A model generated the notes under the pieces. It saw only the letters and a program-made list of their open reading frames with translations, ran no database searches and was not told the origin of the DNA. A DNA stretch of 64,000 nt from Pollutiaquabacter aromativorans (GTDB lineage Bacteria; Bacteroidota; Bacteroidia; AKYH767-A; 2013-40CM-41-45), in NCBI GenBank assembly GCA_049177215.1, contig CP185379.1, forward strand, positions 2,356,001-2,420,000, read 5' to 3'. Made by a program: the position numbers and the translations under genes. Shown piece by piece: positions 8,163-17,973 of the stretch (position 1 is its first letter; each line of letters begins with the position of its first letter).

Positions 8163-9437
8163 ATGCTCGTCTTCAAATTCGGTGGTGCTTCAGTCAAGGA
8201 TGCGGATGCGGTGCGCAATGTGGCCGCGATTCTTGCCGAGTATAAGCGTGAACAACTGGTCGTCGTAGTTTCGGCCATGGGAAAAACGACCAACGCGCTG
8301 GAGGCGGTCGTTGACGCGTACATGAATCGCTCCTCCGATCTCGCCGACAAACTGCAGGTGGTTCGCGAATTCCACGAACAAATACTGGACGGCCTCGGAT
8401 TCGAAGCCAATCATCCTGTACGAACCGAGATCAACAATGTGTTCGTGGAGATCGACTGGGTGTTGGAAGAAGAACCCAGTCGGGGATACGGCTATAGTTA
8501 CGACCAGATTGTCGCGCAAGGCGAATTACTTTCCACCCGCATCGTGAGCGCTTACCTCGAAAAAGCCGGCTATGCCAACACCTGGCTCGACGCGCGCGAC
8601 GTCATCCAGACCGACAACAACTACCGCGAGGCAAAAGTGAACTGGGACACCACCACCAAACTGGTCCGCTGGCGGGTCCCGGAACTGATGAAAAAGCACA
8701 ACATCATCATCACCCAGGGCTTTATCGGCGCCACCTCTGAAAACTTCACGACCACATTGGGCCGAGAAGGTTCCGATTATTCAGCCGCGATCTTTTCCTT
8801 CTGCCTCGACGCGCAGGAAATGACCGTTTGGAAGGACGTGCCCGGCGTCCTCAGTGCCGACCCTAAGTTTTACGACGACGCCGTCAAGCTCGAACAGATC
8901 AGCTACCACGACGCGATCGAACTGACCTACTACGGCGCAACGGTCATCCATCCCAAAACGATCAAACCGCTCGAGAACAAAGGCATCCCGATGCGGGTAC
9001 GCTCGTTCAAAGCGCCCCAGGAGAAAGGAACGAGCATCGGCAACTACCAGGCGACCAAACCCCTGGTACCCTGCTTTATCTTCAAAACAGATCAGATCCT
9101 GCTCTCCATTTCAGCGAAGGACTTCTCCTTCATTGCCGAGGACAACCTCAGCCGGATCTTCTCACTCTTCGCCGAACACCGCGCCAAGGTGAACCTGATG
9201 CAGAATTCCGCCATCAGCTTCTCCATCTGTCTCGACAACGATCCGCACAAAGTCCCCATGCTACTCGAAGCCCTGGGCCGGGATTTCCGTGTACTCTACA
9301 ACGACCAACTGAAACTGGTGACCGTCCGGCACTACTACCCGTCCACCATCGAACAACTGACCAAAGGAAAAACGATCCTGCTGGAACAACGAAGCCGCCA
9401 GACGGCACAGGTGGTGATTCGGGAAAACGAAAAGTAA
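8163..9437 (+). CDS. Aspartate kinase, monofunctional
   Basis: It phosphorylates aspartate to aspartyl-phosphate, the first step towards lysine, threonine and methionine. The 424-residue protein starts with the kinase signature KFGGASVKDADAV and has the expected GREGSDYSAA loop near residue 200 and VWKDVPGVLSADP after it. ACT-type regulatory domains fill roughly residues 300-424 (ISAKDFSFIAEDNL; NLMQNSAISFSICLDN), so feedback by an end product is likely, though which one cannot be read. No homoserine dehydrogenase domain is attached. The gene stands alone: an inverted heptamer repeat lies just upstream, and a convergent dehydrogenase gene starts its stop 43 bp downstream. No clear promoter is visible. 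Confidence 0.95.
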   Translation: MLVFKFGGASVKDADAVRNVAAILAEYKREQLVVVVSAMGKTTNALEAVVDAYMNRSSDLADKLQVVREFHEQILDGLGFEANHPVRTEINNVFVEIDWVLEEEPSRGYGYSYDQIVAQGELLSTRIVSAYLEKAGYANTWLDARDVIQTDNNYREAKVNWDTTTKLVRWRVPELMKKHNIIITQGFIGATSENFTTTLGREGSDYSAAIFSFCLDAQEMTVWKDVPGVLSADPKFYDDAVKLEQISYHDAIELTYYGATVIHPKTIKPLENKGIPMRVRSFKAPQEKGTSIGNYQATKPLVPCFIFKTDQILLSISAKDFSFIAEDNLSRIFSLFAEHRAKVNLMQNSAISFSICLDNDPHKVPMLLEALGRDFRVLYNDQLKLVTVRHYYPSTIEQLTKGKTILLEQRSRQTAQVVIRENEK

Positions 9438-9447
9438 CTAGCAACTG

Positions 9448-9467
9448 AAAGCCGGCAGTATGGCTTT
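9448..9467. terminator. Weak hairpin between convergent genes
   Basis: AAAGCC and GGCTTT form a 6-bp stem with an 8-nt loop between the convergent aspartate kinase and dehydrogenase genes. T-tracts are poor, so this is only a possible bidirectional terminator. Confidence 0.3.
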
Positions 9468-9480
9468 GTACTGAAAAGGC

Positions 9481-10473
9481 TCAGATCAATCCCAGCGAAA
9501 TTACTTTTTCAAGGAGAACACGAGATATTCTTTCGTGCGATTCAAAACTCCAACCCGCAATATGCGGCGACAGGACGACCCGGTCGGAGTCGGCCAGGTA
9601 TTTCCAGGTGTCTGAATCCAGGAATCCCGCTGTCCTGGGGTCGAATTTTTCAAAGCTGAGGTCTTCGTATTCCAGCACGTCGAGACAAGCGCCGGTGACT
9701 TTGCCTGCTTTCATCGCGGCAACCAGGTCGTCGGTTCGGACGCATTTCCCCCGGGCAGTATTGATCAGGACGATGGACTTCCGGAAACGGTCCAGGAACC
9801 CGGCATTCACCATGTACTCGGTATCCGGCGCCAGCGGAACATGCAGGCTCACGATGTCGCAGCTTTCGTATAACTCGAACAGGTCGGACTCCTTCGCGTA
9901 CGGATCGCTGTAGTTCTTGCGGTACTTATCGTAGGCCAGTACCTCGCAATCGAACCCGACCAGCTTGCGGGCAAACGCTCCGCCCATATTCCCGTATCCG
10001 ATCAAGCCCACGGTTTTACCGCCCAGCTCCGTACCGCGGTTGGCTTCGCGTTGCCATTCACCGGATCGTACCTGCCGATCGGCCCGGCCCAGATTATTCA
10101 GGAGCATCAACAACATGCCCAACGCGTGTTCACCAACGGCATCCCGATTGCCTTCCGGCGAATTCAGGCAGGACACACCTTTCGCTTCCGCATAAGGCAC
10201 GTCGATGCTTTCCATGCCCGCGCCGGCACGGGCAATGAACTTGAGCGCGACCGCAGCATCCAAAAATTCCCGGTCGATGCGGATCCGGCTGCGGATCACC
10301 ATGCCGACCGCATCACCACATTGCCGCAACAGCTCTTCTCGGCTCCACCCACTGGCGTCCACGCAGACGAATCCCGCCCGCTCCAGGCCTTGCCGGAGCG
10401 CAGGATGAACCGTATCGATGAAAAGAACCCGCATATCGGATAGCTTACCGCCAAGTTCGGAATAATCCGGCAT
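9481..10473 (-). CDS. D-2-hydroxyacid dehydrogenase (SerA-like, no ACT domain)
   Basis: This is an NAD-dependent dehydrogenase of the phosphoglycerate dehydrogenase/formate dehydrogenase fold. The nucleotide site GLIGYGNMGGAF lies near residue 154. Catalytic residues appear in order: Arg in NTARGKCV near 239, Glu in VLEYEDLSF near 266, and His in LSPHIAGWS near 300. Unlike serA at 6.2 kb it ends without an ACT domain, so the substrate may be 3-phosphoglycerate or another 2-hydroxyacid. Homologues usually begin near MRVLFIDTVH, so the ATG at 10434 is a good alternative to 10473. The upstream start leaves only 14 bp after the rsmA stop, suggesting co-transcription with rsmA. Confidence 0.88.
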   Translation of the reverse strand: MPDYSELGGKLSDMRVLFIDTVHPALRQGLERAGFVCVDASGWSREELLRQCGDAVGMVIRSRIRIDREFLDAAVALKFIARAGAGMESIDVPYAEAKGVSCLNSPEGNRDAVGEHALGMLLMLLNNLGRADRQVRSGEWQREANRGTELGGKTVGLIGYGNMGGAFARKLVGFDCEVLAYDKYRKNYSDPYAKESDLFELYESCDIVSLHVPLAPDTEYMVNAGFLDRFRKSIVLINTARGKCVRTDDLVAAMKAGKVTGACLDVLEYEDLSFEKFDPRTAGFLDSDTWKYLADSDRVVLSPHIAGWSFESHERISRVLLEKVISLGLI

Positions 10474-10487
10474 ATGTACCGGCGCGA

Positions 10488-11273
10488 TCAGTTACCGGGA
10501 AGCTGAGCCACGGCATTCGTGAGGATTTCAAACTGCTGCCAGCTCAGGGCTTCTGCCCGCAGTTCCAAATAGGGCAACCCGGCCATTTGCTCTTTGGGCA
10601 CCAGCGATGACAAGGCATTGCGAAGTGTCTTGCGCCGTTGATTGAACGCCGCTTTGATGACCCGCTTGAAGAGTACTTCGTCGCAAGACGGTACCTCGGT
10701 ATCCTTCCGTTTACAAACGATCACAGCGGAACGCACTTTCGGTGGCGGCTGGAACGCTTCCTGCGGCAGCGACAACAACAACTGCACATCGTACCAGGCC
10801 TGCATCAGCACGCTGAGAATGCCGTAATCCCGGTTACCAGGACGCGACGCGATCCGTACCGCCACTTCCTCCTGGAACATGCCGACCACTTGCGGAACGC
10901 GATCACGAAACTCGAGTACGCGAAACAGGATCTGTGTCGAGATGTTGTACGGAAAATTGCCGATTACGGCGAACTGCCCGGAGAAGATCGTAGCGGGATT
11001 CCATTGCAGATAATCCGCCTCGACGATCTGCTCCGAGTGTGCGGGATAATGCTTGCGCAAGAAAGTGATGGACTCCGTATCAATATCCAGGAGGATCGTC
11101 CGAATGTCCTCCCGCTTCAAAAGGTATTTGCTTAAGACGCCCGTTCCCGGGCCGATCTCGACAACATCACGATAACCATTCGCGTCCAGCGCGCCAACGA
11201 TCCGTCCTGCCGCATCCTCGTCGATCAGGAAGTGCTGACCCAGGTGTTTTTTAGCGCGAACGGGCTGACTCAT
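10488..11273 (-). CDS. rsmA: 16S rRNA (A1518/A1519) dimethyltransferase RsmA/KsgA
   Basis: It dimethylates two adjacent adenosines in helix 45 of 16S rRNA using SAM, late in 30S assembly. The 261-residue protein has the family start KKHLGQHFL, the SAM motif EIGPGTGVLS near residue 41, and the catalytic NFPYNIS motif near 107. The carboxy domain includes FQPPPKVRSAV and FNQRRKTLRNAL. It follows the DUF4286 gene with a 2-bp gap, inside the serS - TPR - DUF4286 - rsmA run, so the four are probably one transcript read from serS. Confidence 0.97.
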   Translation of the reverse strand: MSQPVRAKKHLGQHFLIDEDAAGRIVGALDANGYRDVVEIGPGTGVLSKYLLKREDIRTILLDIDTESITFLRKHYPAHSEQIVEADYLQWNPATIFSGQFAVIGNFPYNISTQILFRVLEFRDRVPQVVGMFQEEVAVRIASRPGNRDYGILSVLMQAWYDVQLLLSLPQEAFQPPPKVRSAVIVCKRKDTEVPSCDEVLFKRVIKAAFNQRRKTLRNALSSLVPKEQMAGLPYLELRAEALSWQQFEILTNAVAQLPGN

Positions 11274-11275
11274 GT

Positions 11276-11581
11276 TCAGTCGATCACTTCGAGAAGCGTC
11301 CGGAAAGCGACAAATTTATTCGGGTAGCGGCGCAAGGCATCGGCCCGCAACTTCTCCGCGAACTCGCGTTCATACCGCTGGAAGTCCTCCATGCTCGCGC
11401 AGGAATATTGAATCGAGTAGGTAGTACCGCCGCTTTCCTCCTGACTCATCACACGCAACATCCGGTTTCCGGAAAACAGTCCGGTGGCCAGCACGTCCGG
11501 AATGTGAACGGACCGCATCCAGTGCAGCCATTCATCGTGCACACTATCGTCAATGTTGACGGTCACATTGTAAATGATCAT
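11276..11581 (-). CDS. DUF4286 family protein
   Basis: This small soluble protein of 101 residues begins MIIYNVTVNIDDSVHDEW. It contains HIPDVLATGLFSGNRMLRV and a YERE-x-A-x3-R stretch, the pattern of DUF4286, a Bacteroidota family with a ferredoxin-like (dimeric alpha-beta barrel) look and no known role. I chose the ATG at 11581, 8 bp after the TPR gene's stop, over a TTG four codons upstream that overlaps it. The neighbouring rsmA, 2 bp downstream, is a frequent partner of this family from general knowledge. A link to ribosome maturation is only suggested by position. Confidence 0.85.
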   Translation of the reverse strand: MIIYNVTVNIDDSVHDEWLHWMRSVHIPDVLATGLFSGNRMLRVMSQEESGGTTYSIQYSCASMEDFQRYEREFAEKLRADALRRYPNKFVAFRTLLEVID

Positions 11582-11589
11582 CGCTTCAT

Positions 11590-13443
11590 TCAATTGACCA
11601 GGTCGCCACGCAGGGTACGGTAACGCTTGCGGGCATCCGCCGCGAACAAACTGCCCGGGTAGTTCGTGAGCAGTTCCTGGTAGAGCTCCATGGCTTTGGT
11701 GGTGTCCTTCAGTTTGTTCTCATACAATTCGGCCCGGCGGTACAGGGCATCATCGGCCAACACGCTTTCCGGAAATCGCTGAAGGATCTCCTTATAGAGC
11801 GAATCCTCCGCACTCCAGTTCCTGCGTCGGTCTTCGATCTCCGCCATCTTGAACCATGCCTCATCGACCAGTGAATGATCGGGATACTCCTTCAAGAGTG
11901 AATCGAGAACGGTCATGGCGTCGTTCTGCTTATTGCGGTATTCCAGCAAGTCGGCGCGCGCGTACAGGTTCAGCGCATCGTAGGTGGAATCGAGGCCGAT
12001 GTTGTCGCTGATCAGCAACGAAAGAGCCAGTGCATCGTTGGCGATAAGTTGCGACGTAGCCGACTTCAGCACATCGAGTTGAGACTGCGCCCAGAGGAAA
12101 TCGCCCCGGAAATAGTCCAGGCGCGCGCTGCGGAACTTGGCTTCCTGTCCGAGCGGATCGTTCTTGAAATCCTTATCCACCTGCGCATACAGCAGGTCGG
12201 AATCCCACACGTTGCCGATGAAAAGCAAGATGTCACCCAACTCCAACTTGCATTCCGCCTGGCTCTGGCGCGAGATCCCCGGCAGATCGATCGCCGCTTC
12301 AAGGTCGGATGCCGCTGAATCCGGTTGGTCAAGGTAAAACGCACGCAGGTGCGCGAGTCCCCGCACGAGCTGCGCTGTACGACCCGTCCGCCCAAGTTCA
12401 TTCAGGGTCGACAGATAATCGGACTCCAACTGAACCAGCTCCGGACGGGTATAGGTATTACCGCTGGTCAGCTTCCTGTTCCGCGCCTGGAGGAGCTCCA
12501 TGCGCGCCGGGAGGTACTGGCCATTATCCGGGCCTTTGCTCACAACGTATTCGTAGCATTGAATGGCCGCGTCGTACTGCTGGTTGGCCATCGCGAGATT
12601 TCCAAGGGTGATCACCCGCGTTCCGTCTTCTCTCAATCGCTTGTCCAACGCTTTCGCCTGGATGAAGGCGGAGCTGAAATCCTTCTGCTGAATGAACAGC
12701 CAGATCAGCATTTCCGCATAGACCGGCTGATCGGGATTTTTCTGGATACGACGCAGCAGCGACTGCCGCAAGACGTCCGCTCGTCCGTTCTCGGGATCGT
12801 AACCCACCCTGGCCTGCAGGATATTGAGAATATTCTGTTGCATCTGCGGATTGTCCGCAACCGCATCCAGGTACTGATCGATCATCCCCTGGGCATCTCC
12901 TTTTTGAAAGTACACCTCCGCGGACTCAAAGAAGAAACCATACTGCTCGCGCAGACTCTTTTGTCCGTACTGGTAGACCTGAAGCGCATAATCCCATTGC
13001 TGTCGCTGGGTGAACGCGCTGCCCATCATCATGACATATCCCTGGTCGGGTTTAAGGGAGCGAATGGCTTTATCGTACTGACCCTTTGCTTTGTCTCCGG
13101 AACCCGCCGCCTCATACACAAACCCGAGATCGACCAGATACTGGGGATTCTCCGGTGACTTGCGCGTCATCTTTTTGACGAGCTTTTCCGCGTCCTCAAA
13201 ACGCTTCAATGCCAGAAGGGCGCGCAGATATCCGCCGTACGTGAGAAAAGGGTCTTTGTCGAATAACCGGTCATACAACTCGGCAGCTTTCTCGAACTCC
13301 GAACTGTTCAGGTACTGCTCCGCCAATTGCCGGTCCGTATTCTGCTGGGCCGTGACAGTACTTGTTCCACCGACGAAAAATACCGCCAGCAAAGTCAGGC
13401 AAGCGAGCGAGCGTAACAGTCGTTGGCGGAAGTGAAGGGTCAT
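11590..13443 (-). CDS. Secreted/periplasmic TPR-repeat protein
   Basis: The product of about 617 residues begins with a signal peptide (hydrophobic stretch LACLTLLAVFFVGG, cut near VTAQQ). It is then almost entirely helical repeats with TPR character, such as LAEQYLNSSEFEKAAELYDRLF, in both halves. The last repeats (EILQRFPESVLADDALYRRAELYENKL) resemble the YbgF/BamD type of outer-membrane-associated TPR. TPR domains bind protein partners; which partner is unknown. The start ATG at 13443 overlaps the serS TGA by one base (TGATG), indicating translational coupling; the TTG one codon upstream is less likely. Pairing a secreted scaffold with seryl-tRNA synthetase is common in this phylum but unexplained. 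Confidence 0.85.
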   Translation of the reverse strand: MTLHFRQRLLRSLACLTLLAVFFVGGTSTVTAQQNTDRQLAEQYLNSSEFEKAAELYDRLFDKDPFLTYGGYLRALLALKRFEDAEKLVKKMTRKSPENPQYLVDLGFVYEAAGSGDKAKGQYDKAIRSLKPDQGYVMMMGSAFTQRQQWDYALQVYQYGQKSLREQYGFFFESAEVYFQKGDAQGMIDQYLDAVADNPQMQQNILNILQARVGYDPENGRADVLRQSLLRRIQKNPDQPVYAEMLIWLFIQQKDFSSAFIQAKALDKRLREDGTRVITLGNLAMANQQYDAAIQCYEYVVSKGPDNGQYLPARMELLQARNRKLTSGNTYTRPELVQLESDYLSTLNELGRTGRTAQLVRGLAHLRAFYLDQPDSAASDLEAAIDLPGISRQSQAECKLELGDILLFIGNVWDSDLLYAQVDKDFKNDPLGQEAKFRSARLDYFRGDFLWAQSQLDVLKSATSQLIANDALALSLLISDNIGLDSTYDALNLYARADLLEYRNKQNDAMTVLDSLLKEYPDHSLVDEAWFKMAEIEDRRRNWSAEDSLYKEILQRFPESVLADDALYRRAELYENKLKDTTKAMELYQELLTNYPGSLFAADARKRYRTLRGDLVN

Positions 13444-14714
13444 CAATTGATTCGGTCGAAGCCGGTATAGGCCCGGAGCGCGTCCGGTATGACAACGCCG
13501 TCCGGGGTCTGGTATTTTTCCAGCAAGGCAGCGAGGATGCGCGGCAAGGCCAGGGCACTGCCGTTGAGCGTATGGGCGATCTGGGGCTTGTCCGATCCGC
13601 TGCGGAATCGCAGTTTCATTCGGTTAGCCTGGAAGGTCTCGAAGTTGGAAACACTGCTCACTTCCAGCCATTTTTGTTGAGCTGCCGAATAGACTTCAAA
13701 GTCGTAGGTCAAAGCGGAAGCGAAACTCATATCGCCTCCACAAAGCCGCAGGATGCGAAACGGCAACTGCAGGGCACGCAACAAACCGGTCACGTGCTTG
13801 ACCATACCGTCCAGTGTTTCATAAGAACGATCCGGGTGCTCGATCTGCACGATCTCGACCTTATCGAACTGATGTAAACGATTTAGTCCGCGAACGTCTT
13901 TTCCGTAGCTGCCCGCCTCCCTGCGGAAGCAGGGCGTGTATGCGCACATACGGATCGGCAATTCTTCCGTCTTTACGATCACATCCCGGTAGATATTCGT
14001 TACCGGCACTTCCGCGGTCGGGATGAGATAGAATTCGTCAAGTCCGACATGATACATCTGCGCATCCTTGTCGGGCAACTGTCCCGTGCCGAATCCGGAA
14101 TCCTTGTTGACAAGGATCGGCGGCTGCATTTCTTTATAACCCGCTTCCGTTGCCTTGTCGAGGAAATAGTTGATCAGGGCGCGTTGCATGCGTGCGCCTT
14201 TCCCTTTATAAACGGGAAATCCCGCTCCCGTCAACTTTACGCCCAATTCAAAATCGATGATGTCGTATTGAGCTGCAAGTTCCCAATGCGGTTTTGCTCC
14301 CGCGGGCAATACCGGAATCTCCCCTTCCTGGTGGACTACTTCATTGTCTTCCGGCGTACGCCCCTTCGGAACCTTCTCGGACGGCAGATTCGGCAGCTTG
14401 ACCAACTCGTCTTGTAAAGCGGATTCCAACTCACCGAGACGACGATCCAGTTCCGCGCTCGTCGCTTTCAACGCAGCGCTCTTGTTCTTCAGATCGTCAC
14501 CCTCAGCCTTTTTGCCCGTCTTGTACAATTCGCCGACCTGACGGGCAATGGTATTTTGCTGATTCAGCAGTTGATCAAGTTCGGCTTGAACCTTTCGGCG
14601 GTCTTCGTCGAGCTGAAGAATACGATCAACGACGCCTTTCGCATCAAAGTGCTTAACGGCCAGTCGTTCGACTATGAATTCCGGCTTGTCCCGGAGCAAG
14701 GGTAGCGATAACAT
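13443..14714 (-). CDS. serS: Seryl-tRNA synthetase
   Basis: It charges tRNA-Ser (and tRNA-Sec) with serine in the cytoplasm. The protein has 423 residues, the usual length. A long coiled-coil arm spans about residues 30-100. Class II motif 2 is seen in CFRREAGSYGKDVRGLNRLHQ and motif 3 in HTLNGSALALPR, with WLEVSSVSNFETFQANR between. The first gene of a tightly packed minus-strand operon, it is coupled to the TPR gene downstream. A perfect TAnnTTTG box lies 16 nt before the ATG. Confidence 0.97.
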   Translation of the reverse strand: MLSLPLLRDKPEFIVERLAVKHFDAKGVVDRILQLDEDRRKVQAELDQLLNQQNTIARQVGELYKTGKKAEGDDLKNKSAALKATSAELDRRLGELESALQDELVKLPNLPSEKVPKGRTPEDNEVVHQEGEIPVLPAGAKPHWELAAQYDIIDFELGVKLTGAGFPVYKGKGARMQRALINYFLDKATEAGYKEMQPPILVNKDSGFGTGQLPDKDAQMYHVGLDEFYLIPTAEVPVTNIYRDVIVKTEELPIRMCAYTPCFRREAGSYGKDVRGLNRLHQFDKVEIVQIEHPDRSYETLDGMVKHVTGLLRALQLPFRILRLCGGDMSFASALTYDFEVYSAAQQKWLEVSSVSNFETFQANRMKLRFRSGSDKPQIAHTLNGSALALPRILAALLEKYQTPDGVVIPDALRAYTGFDRIN

Positions 14715-14730
14715 GAGAATACAGAAACCT

Positions 14731-14738
14731 CAAAAGTA
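14731..14738 (-). promoter_or_regulatory. Candidate -7 promoter box for the serS operon
   Basis: On the minus strand this reads TACTTTTG, a perfect match to TAnnTTTG, 16 nt before the serS ATG. The region at the -33 distance has a T-run (TTTT) but no TTG. Confidence 0.42.
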
Positions 14739-14786
14739 AGCAATTGAAGCCTGTAAAAGGGGGATTTCCGCCTGTTTTATCCCCTT

Positions 14787-17138
14787 TTATCGACCCGGAG
14801 TCGACTTTTTCCAGCCGTCTTTATATCCCTTTTCGAGCGCTTTCAGACGCTTATCCGCCTTGGAGTGCTGCAATACCGCCTGCTTCCAATCACCACTGAC
14901 GCCCCGCTGCCGGTCTTGAAAAGCCAGTGCACGTCCCAGCCGGATCAGTGGTTGCCTGAAATTGGCAGGAGGTACATGACGGGTCAACAATTCCCGGGCG
15001 GCCGTCAGCGCTGAGTTCGGATCCTGCTGGTTGACGAAATGATCGATCAGGTGTATCAACCAGCCTTCGCTGCCATACTGTTGGACGAAAATCAGAAACG
15101 CGGGAAGTTCCACCTTGTAGCGCGACAGCATAGCCCTGTCAGTCTCCCGATCGAGTTTCAGATAAGCTTCGGTTGCCTCCGCATACCGTCCATTGCTTTG
15201 CAAGGCGTTGACGTTGCGCAATTCGCGACCGAAGACGACCACCGGTCGAATACTATCCCGGACCGCCTTGAAGGCCTGATCGTTCAACGCGCAATCTTTG
15301 TTGTCGGCCGCCAGTCGGATGGCCCGCTCCATCTGCTCGTCGGCGAGGATGTAATCTCCAAGCTCCATCGATTGTCGGCTGGCACTTGCCAGGGAATCCA
15401 TGCTGCGCTGTGCATTTTCACATTCCTTGGAGAAAATCCGTTTACGTAACTGATCCAGGGTGGCGTTGACATCCGCGTCGATGTCCAAACCGTTCTGCAA
15501 TTGCAGGGCCTGCGCCTCCCGCAGGGTTACGCGTGCACCGGAGAGGTTATTGGCGGCGGCTTGTACGTTACCATTCGAAAGCGCCTGCAACACCAAGGGC
15601 TTTGCCGCGCTTCTCCGCAATTCCATGTACTGATCCGGCAAAGGAAAACCATATTGCTGTTGGATGCGACTTGCTTCGTCCAGTTTGGCGACCGCAGCGC
15701 TATACTTGTTCTGGGTAATCTGCGCGCGCGCGTCATTCAGCATACGATCGAAACGCATCCGGTACACCCCGTTCAGCATCTCCTTCGCGTCGACTGCACT
15801 GGGAATGTACTTTGCATGCCGGTCCTGATAGTTAATGGCAGCACGAATCCCACGTTCCGCGCCATCGAGGTCACCGGTCTGGTAATCGCGACGCGCCTGA
15901 TCCAGCATCGAGCGATACACACCACCTCGAGCCTGGCGAAAAGCTGAATCCAGCCGGTTGTCGCAGCGCAGTCCGTTCAGGTCCTGACAGAGGTTGCGTG
16001 CTTTCATCAACGGATCCAGCGCATCTTCCCAACGGGAAGCAGCCAATTGTCCAAAAGCCTGTTGCAGATAACCCTGGTAAATACCGGCAGCCAGTTGCTC
16101 GGAGGATCTCCGGGTGTCCGGGTCGGGATCCATGTTTTCCAGGATCTCGCGGATGCGACATTCTGATTCATGTATCCTGCCATCTTCGAAATCCAGTACG
16201 GCCAGTTGATAGGCAGCCGGAGCAAAAACCGGAAGCGCGACCAGAGACCGACGGAAAGCTTCCCGTGCCTGTAAAGGACGATGCTGATCCAATAGGCGCA
16301 GACCGGCATTGTAATAGAACAAATGGAGCGTTGCACGCGCCTGATTGATGGCGACTCGTCGCTGGGCGGCATCCTGCTGCAACTGACTCAGACGGCGCTC
16401 GAATTGTATGGGATCAAACGTGTGGAGTGGCAAACGGTCGTCGAGCCCTTTGTCGGCAAGCCCTTGCAACAAGCCTTCCGCTTCGGTCAGCGTGGCGTTG
16501 TGGAAATCGAGGGCTTCCATGTCACCGGGGTTCACCGTTGACAGACGGCTCATGGCCCTGTTCAGTACGGCATCCGCAGCGTAATACTCCCGAATGGCAT
16601 CCAGGTATTCGTCGAGCTGCTGCAGCGCGCTCGCATCGTAGTTGAAACGAACTTGTACCAGCTCCAGTTTGACCCGTTTGCTGATGCTGTCGTTCAGGTT
16701 CACAGTGGCTCGCTCAACAGTTCGATCGTCGATCGCGCGGTTGGTTTCAAATTTCATGGGCACCTGACTCAATCCGTCCAGCGTCGTAAACAAGAGGGAA
16801 AGGTCAGCCGAGGACGGCATCAGGTATTGCTCAACATTGAACCCCTGCACCAGGAACTGACCGCGAAGGCGCAAATCCCGGATGTCGGCAGTGAGGTTGA
16901 TCTTCCTTGGATTCTCCCGCGATACCCGCAGTTGCTGTTCCGTCTCCAGGGTGAAGTCGACACTGGTTGCCGGTCGGCCCTGTGCCTGTGCCAATTTATT
17001 GATGACCTGTCCGATCGACGAACTGCTGTTCGACCGGAACAGATAGGCTTCCCGCCGGGTCTCGTTGAACAGCAAGGCGGATTGCGACCAGGCCTGGTTG
17101 GACACCAGGAGCAAGAGCAGAAAAAGGATACGTTTCAT
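14787..17138 (-). CDS. Large secreted helical/TPR-like protein, unknown function
   Basis: I do not recognise this 783-residue protein. It begins with a clear signal peptide (MKRILFLLLLL, cut after WSQ). That is why I place the start at 17138 rather than at an upstream codon that would add 31 unhydrophobic residues. After an amino-terminal part with beta character (residues about 20-170, including LTADIRDLRLRGQFLV) it is almost all alpha-helix. Solenoid-like repeats are visible, for example QARRDYQTGDLDGAERGIRAA and LREAQALQLQNG. Cys pairs occur in ECENAQRS-type positions. It is likely an exported scaffold. It has its own 162-bp divergent upstream region and is not tightly linked to serS. Confidence 0.75.
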   Translation of the reverse strand: MKRILFLLLLLVSNQAWSQSALLFNETRREAYLFRSNSSSSIGQVINKLAQAQGRPATSVDFTLETEQQLRVSRENPRKINLTADIRDLRLRGQFLVQGFNVEQYLMPSSADLSLLFTTLDGLSQVPMKFETNRAIDDRTVERATVNLNDSISKRVKLELVQVRFNYDASALQQLDEYLDAIREYYAADAVLNRAMSRLSTVNPGDMEALDFHNATLTEAEGLLQGLADKGLDDRLPLHTFDPIQFERRLSQLQQDAAQRRVAINQARATLHLFYYNAGLRLLDQHRPLQAREAFRRSLVALPVFAPAAYQLAVLDFEDGRIHESECRIREILENMDPDPDTRRSSEQLAAGIYQGYLQQAFGQLAASRWEDALDPLMKARNLCQDLNGLRCDNRLDSAFRQARGGVYRSMLDQARRDYQTGDLDGAERGIRAAINYQDRHAKYIPSAVDAKEMLNGVYRMRFDRMLNDARAQITQNKYSAAVAKLDEASRIQQQYGFPLPDQYMELRRSAAKPLVLQALSNGNVQAAANNLSGARVTLREAQALQLQNGLDIDADVNATLDQLRKRIFSKECENAQRSMDSLASASRQSMELGDYILADEQMERAIRLAADNKDCALNDQAFKAVRDSIRPVVVFGRELRNVNALQSNGRYAEATEAYLKLDRETDRAMLSRYKVELPAFLIFVQQYGSEGWLIHLIDHFVNQQDPNSALTAARELLTRHVPPANFRQPLIRLGRALAFQDRQRGVSGDWKQAVLQHSKADKRLKALEKGYKDGWKKSTPGR

Positions 17139-17300
17139 AGGAGCGGCAGAATTGGCAAGGATGGTGCCATGAGCGAAAATAAGTCGTGGCAGCTTACCAC
17201 CCGTTAACGGCAGTTGGAAATTATACCGCAAATAGTAACTTGACCATCACGGCTCTGACGGTATTGCGATCCGATAGATTTTCGTCCAACCCGACTACCC

Positions 17301-17966
17301 ATGACAACCATTCAACCCAAGACGTTCGCCTTCCTGAAGGCATTGAAGAAGAACAACAATCGCGACTGGTTCAACGACCACAAATCCGAATACGAAAACG
17401 CGAAGGACAACGTACTCGGGTTCATACAGGAGTTGGTTGTCGCGTTCAGCACCTTTGATTCGAGCCTGCGCGGACTGGAAGCGAAGGACTGTCTGTTCCG
17501 GATCTACCGGGACACGCGTTTCTCCAAAGACAAGACGCCCTACAAGACCAACCTGGGGGCGTCCATCAACGCGGGTGGAAAGAAATCGATGGGACCAGGT
17601 TATTATGTGCACCTGGAGCCCGGCGGAAGCTTTATCGCCGGCGGCATTTGGATGCCGCCTGCCGATGAAGTCAAAAAGATCCGGCAGGAAATCGACTATA
17701 ATGGTAAAGACCTGAAGAAAATCCTCACCAAACCTTCGTTCAAAAAAGCCTTTGGCGGGTTAAGTCGCGAGCATGCCTTGAAGACCGCGCCTAAAGGCTA
17801 CCCGAAAGATCATCCGGATATTGAACTTCTTAAACTGAACAGCTTTATTGTTTGGAAAAACGTTTCCGATAAAGACATCCTCGGGCCGAAGTCGATCAAA
17901 TCGCTTACAACGCTTGGCAAGGAAATGAAGCCGTTGATGGATTTCCTGAAGACGGCTTTGGATTGA
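17301..17966 (+). CDS. DUF2461 domain-containing protein
   Basis: This 221-residue soluble protein starts MTTIQPKTFAFLKALKKN and contains the family pattern NNNRDWFNDHKSEYE near the amino end. FRIYRDTRFSKDKTPYKTN and PGYYVHLEPGGSFIAGG in the middle are the most conserved stretches of DUF2461 (TIGR02453). No catalytic activity is established for the family. The gene is alone on the plus strand, divergent from the large helical protein and convergent with two T9SS cargo genes. It is followed at once by a 17-bp perfect hairpin. Confidence 0.9.
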   Translation: MTTIQPKTFAFLKALKKNNNRDWFNDHKSEYENAKDNVLGFIQELVVAFSTFDSSLRGLEAKDCLFRIYRDTRFSKDKTPYKTNLGASINAGGKKSMGPGYYVHLEPGGSFIAGGIWMPPADEVKKIRQEIDYNGKDLKKILTKPSFKKAFGGLSREHALKTAPKGYPKDHPDIELLKLNSFIVWKNVSDKDILGPKSIKSLTTLGKEMKPLMDFLKTALD

Positions 17967-17973
17967 CGTGTGT

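Noticed and set aside
17139..17231. 31-codon upstream extension of the large helical protein
   Set aside because: It would bury the signal peptide; start moved to 17138.
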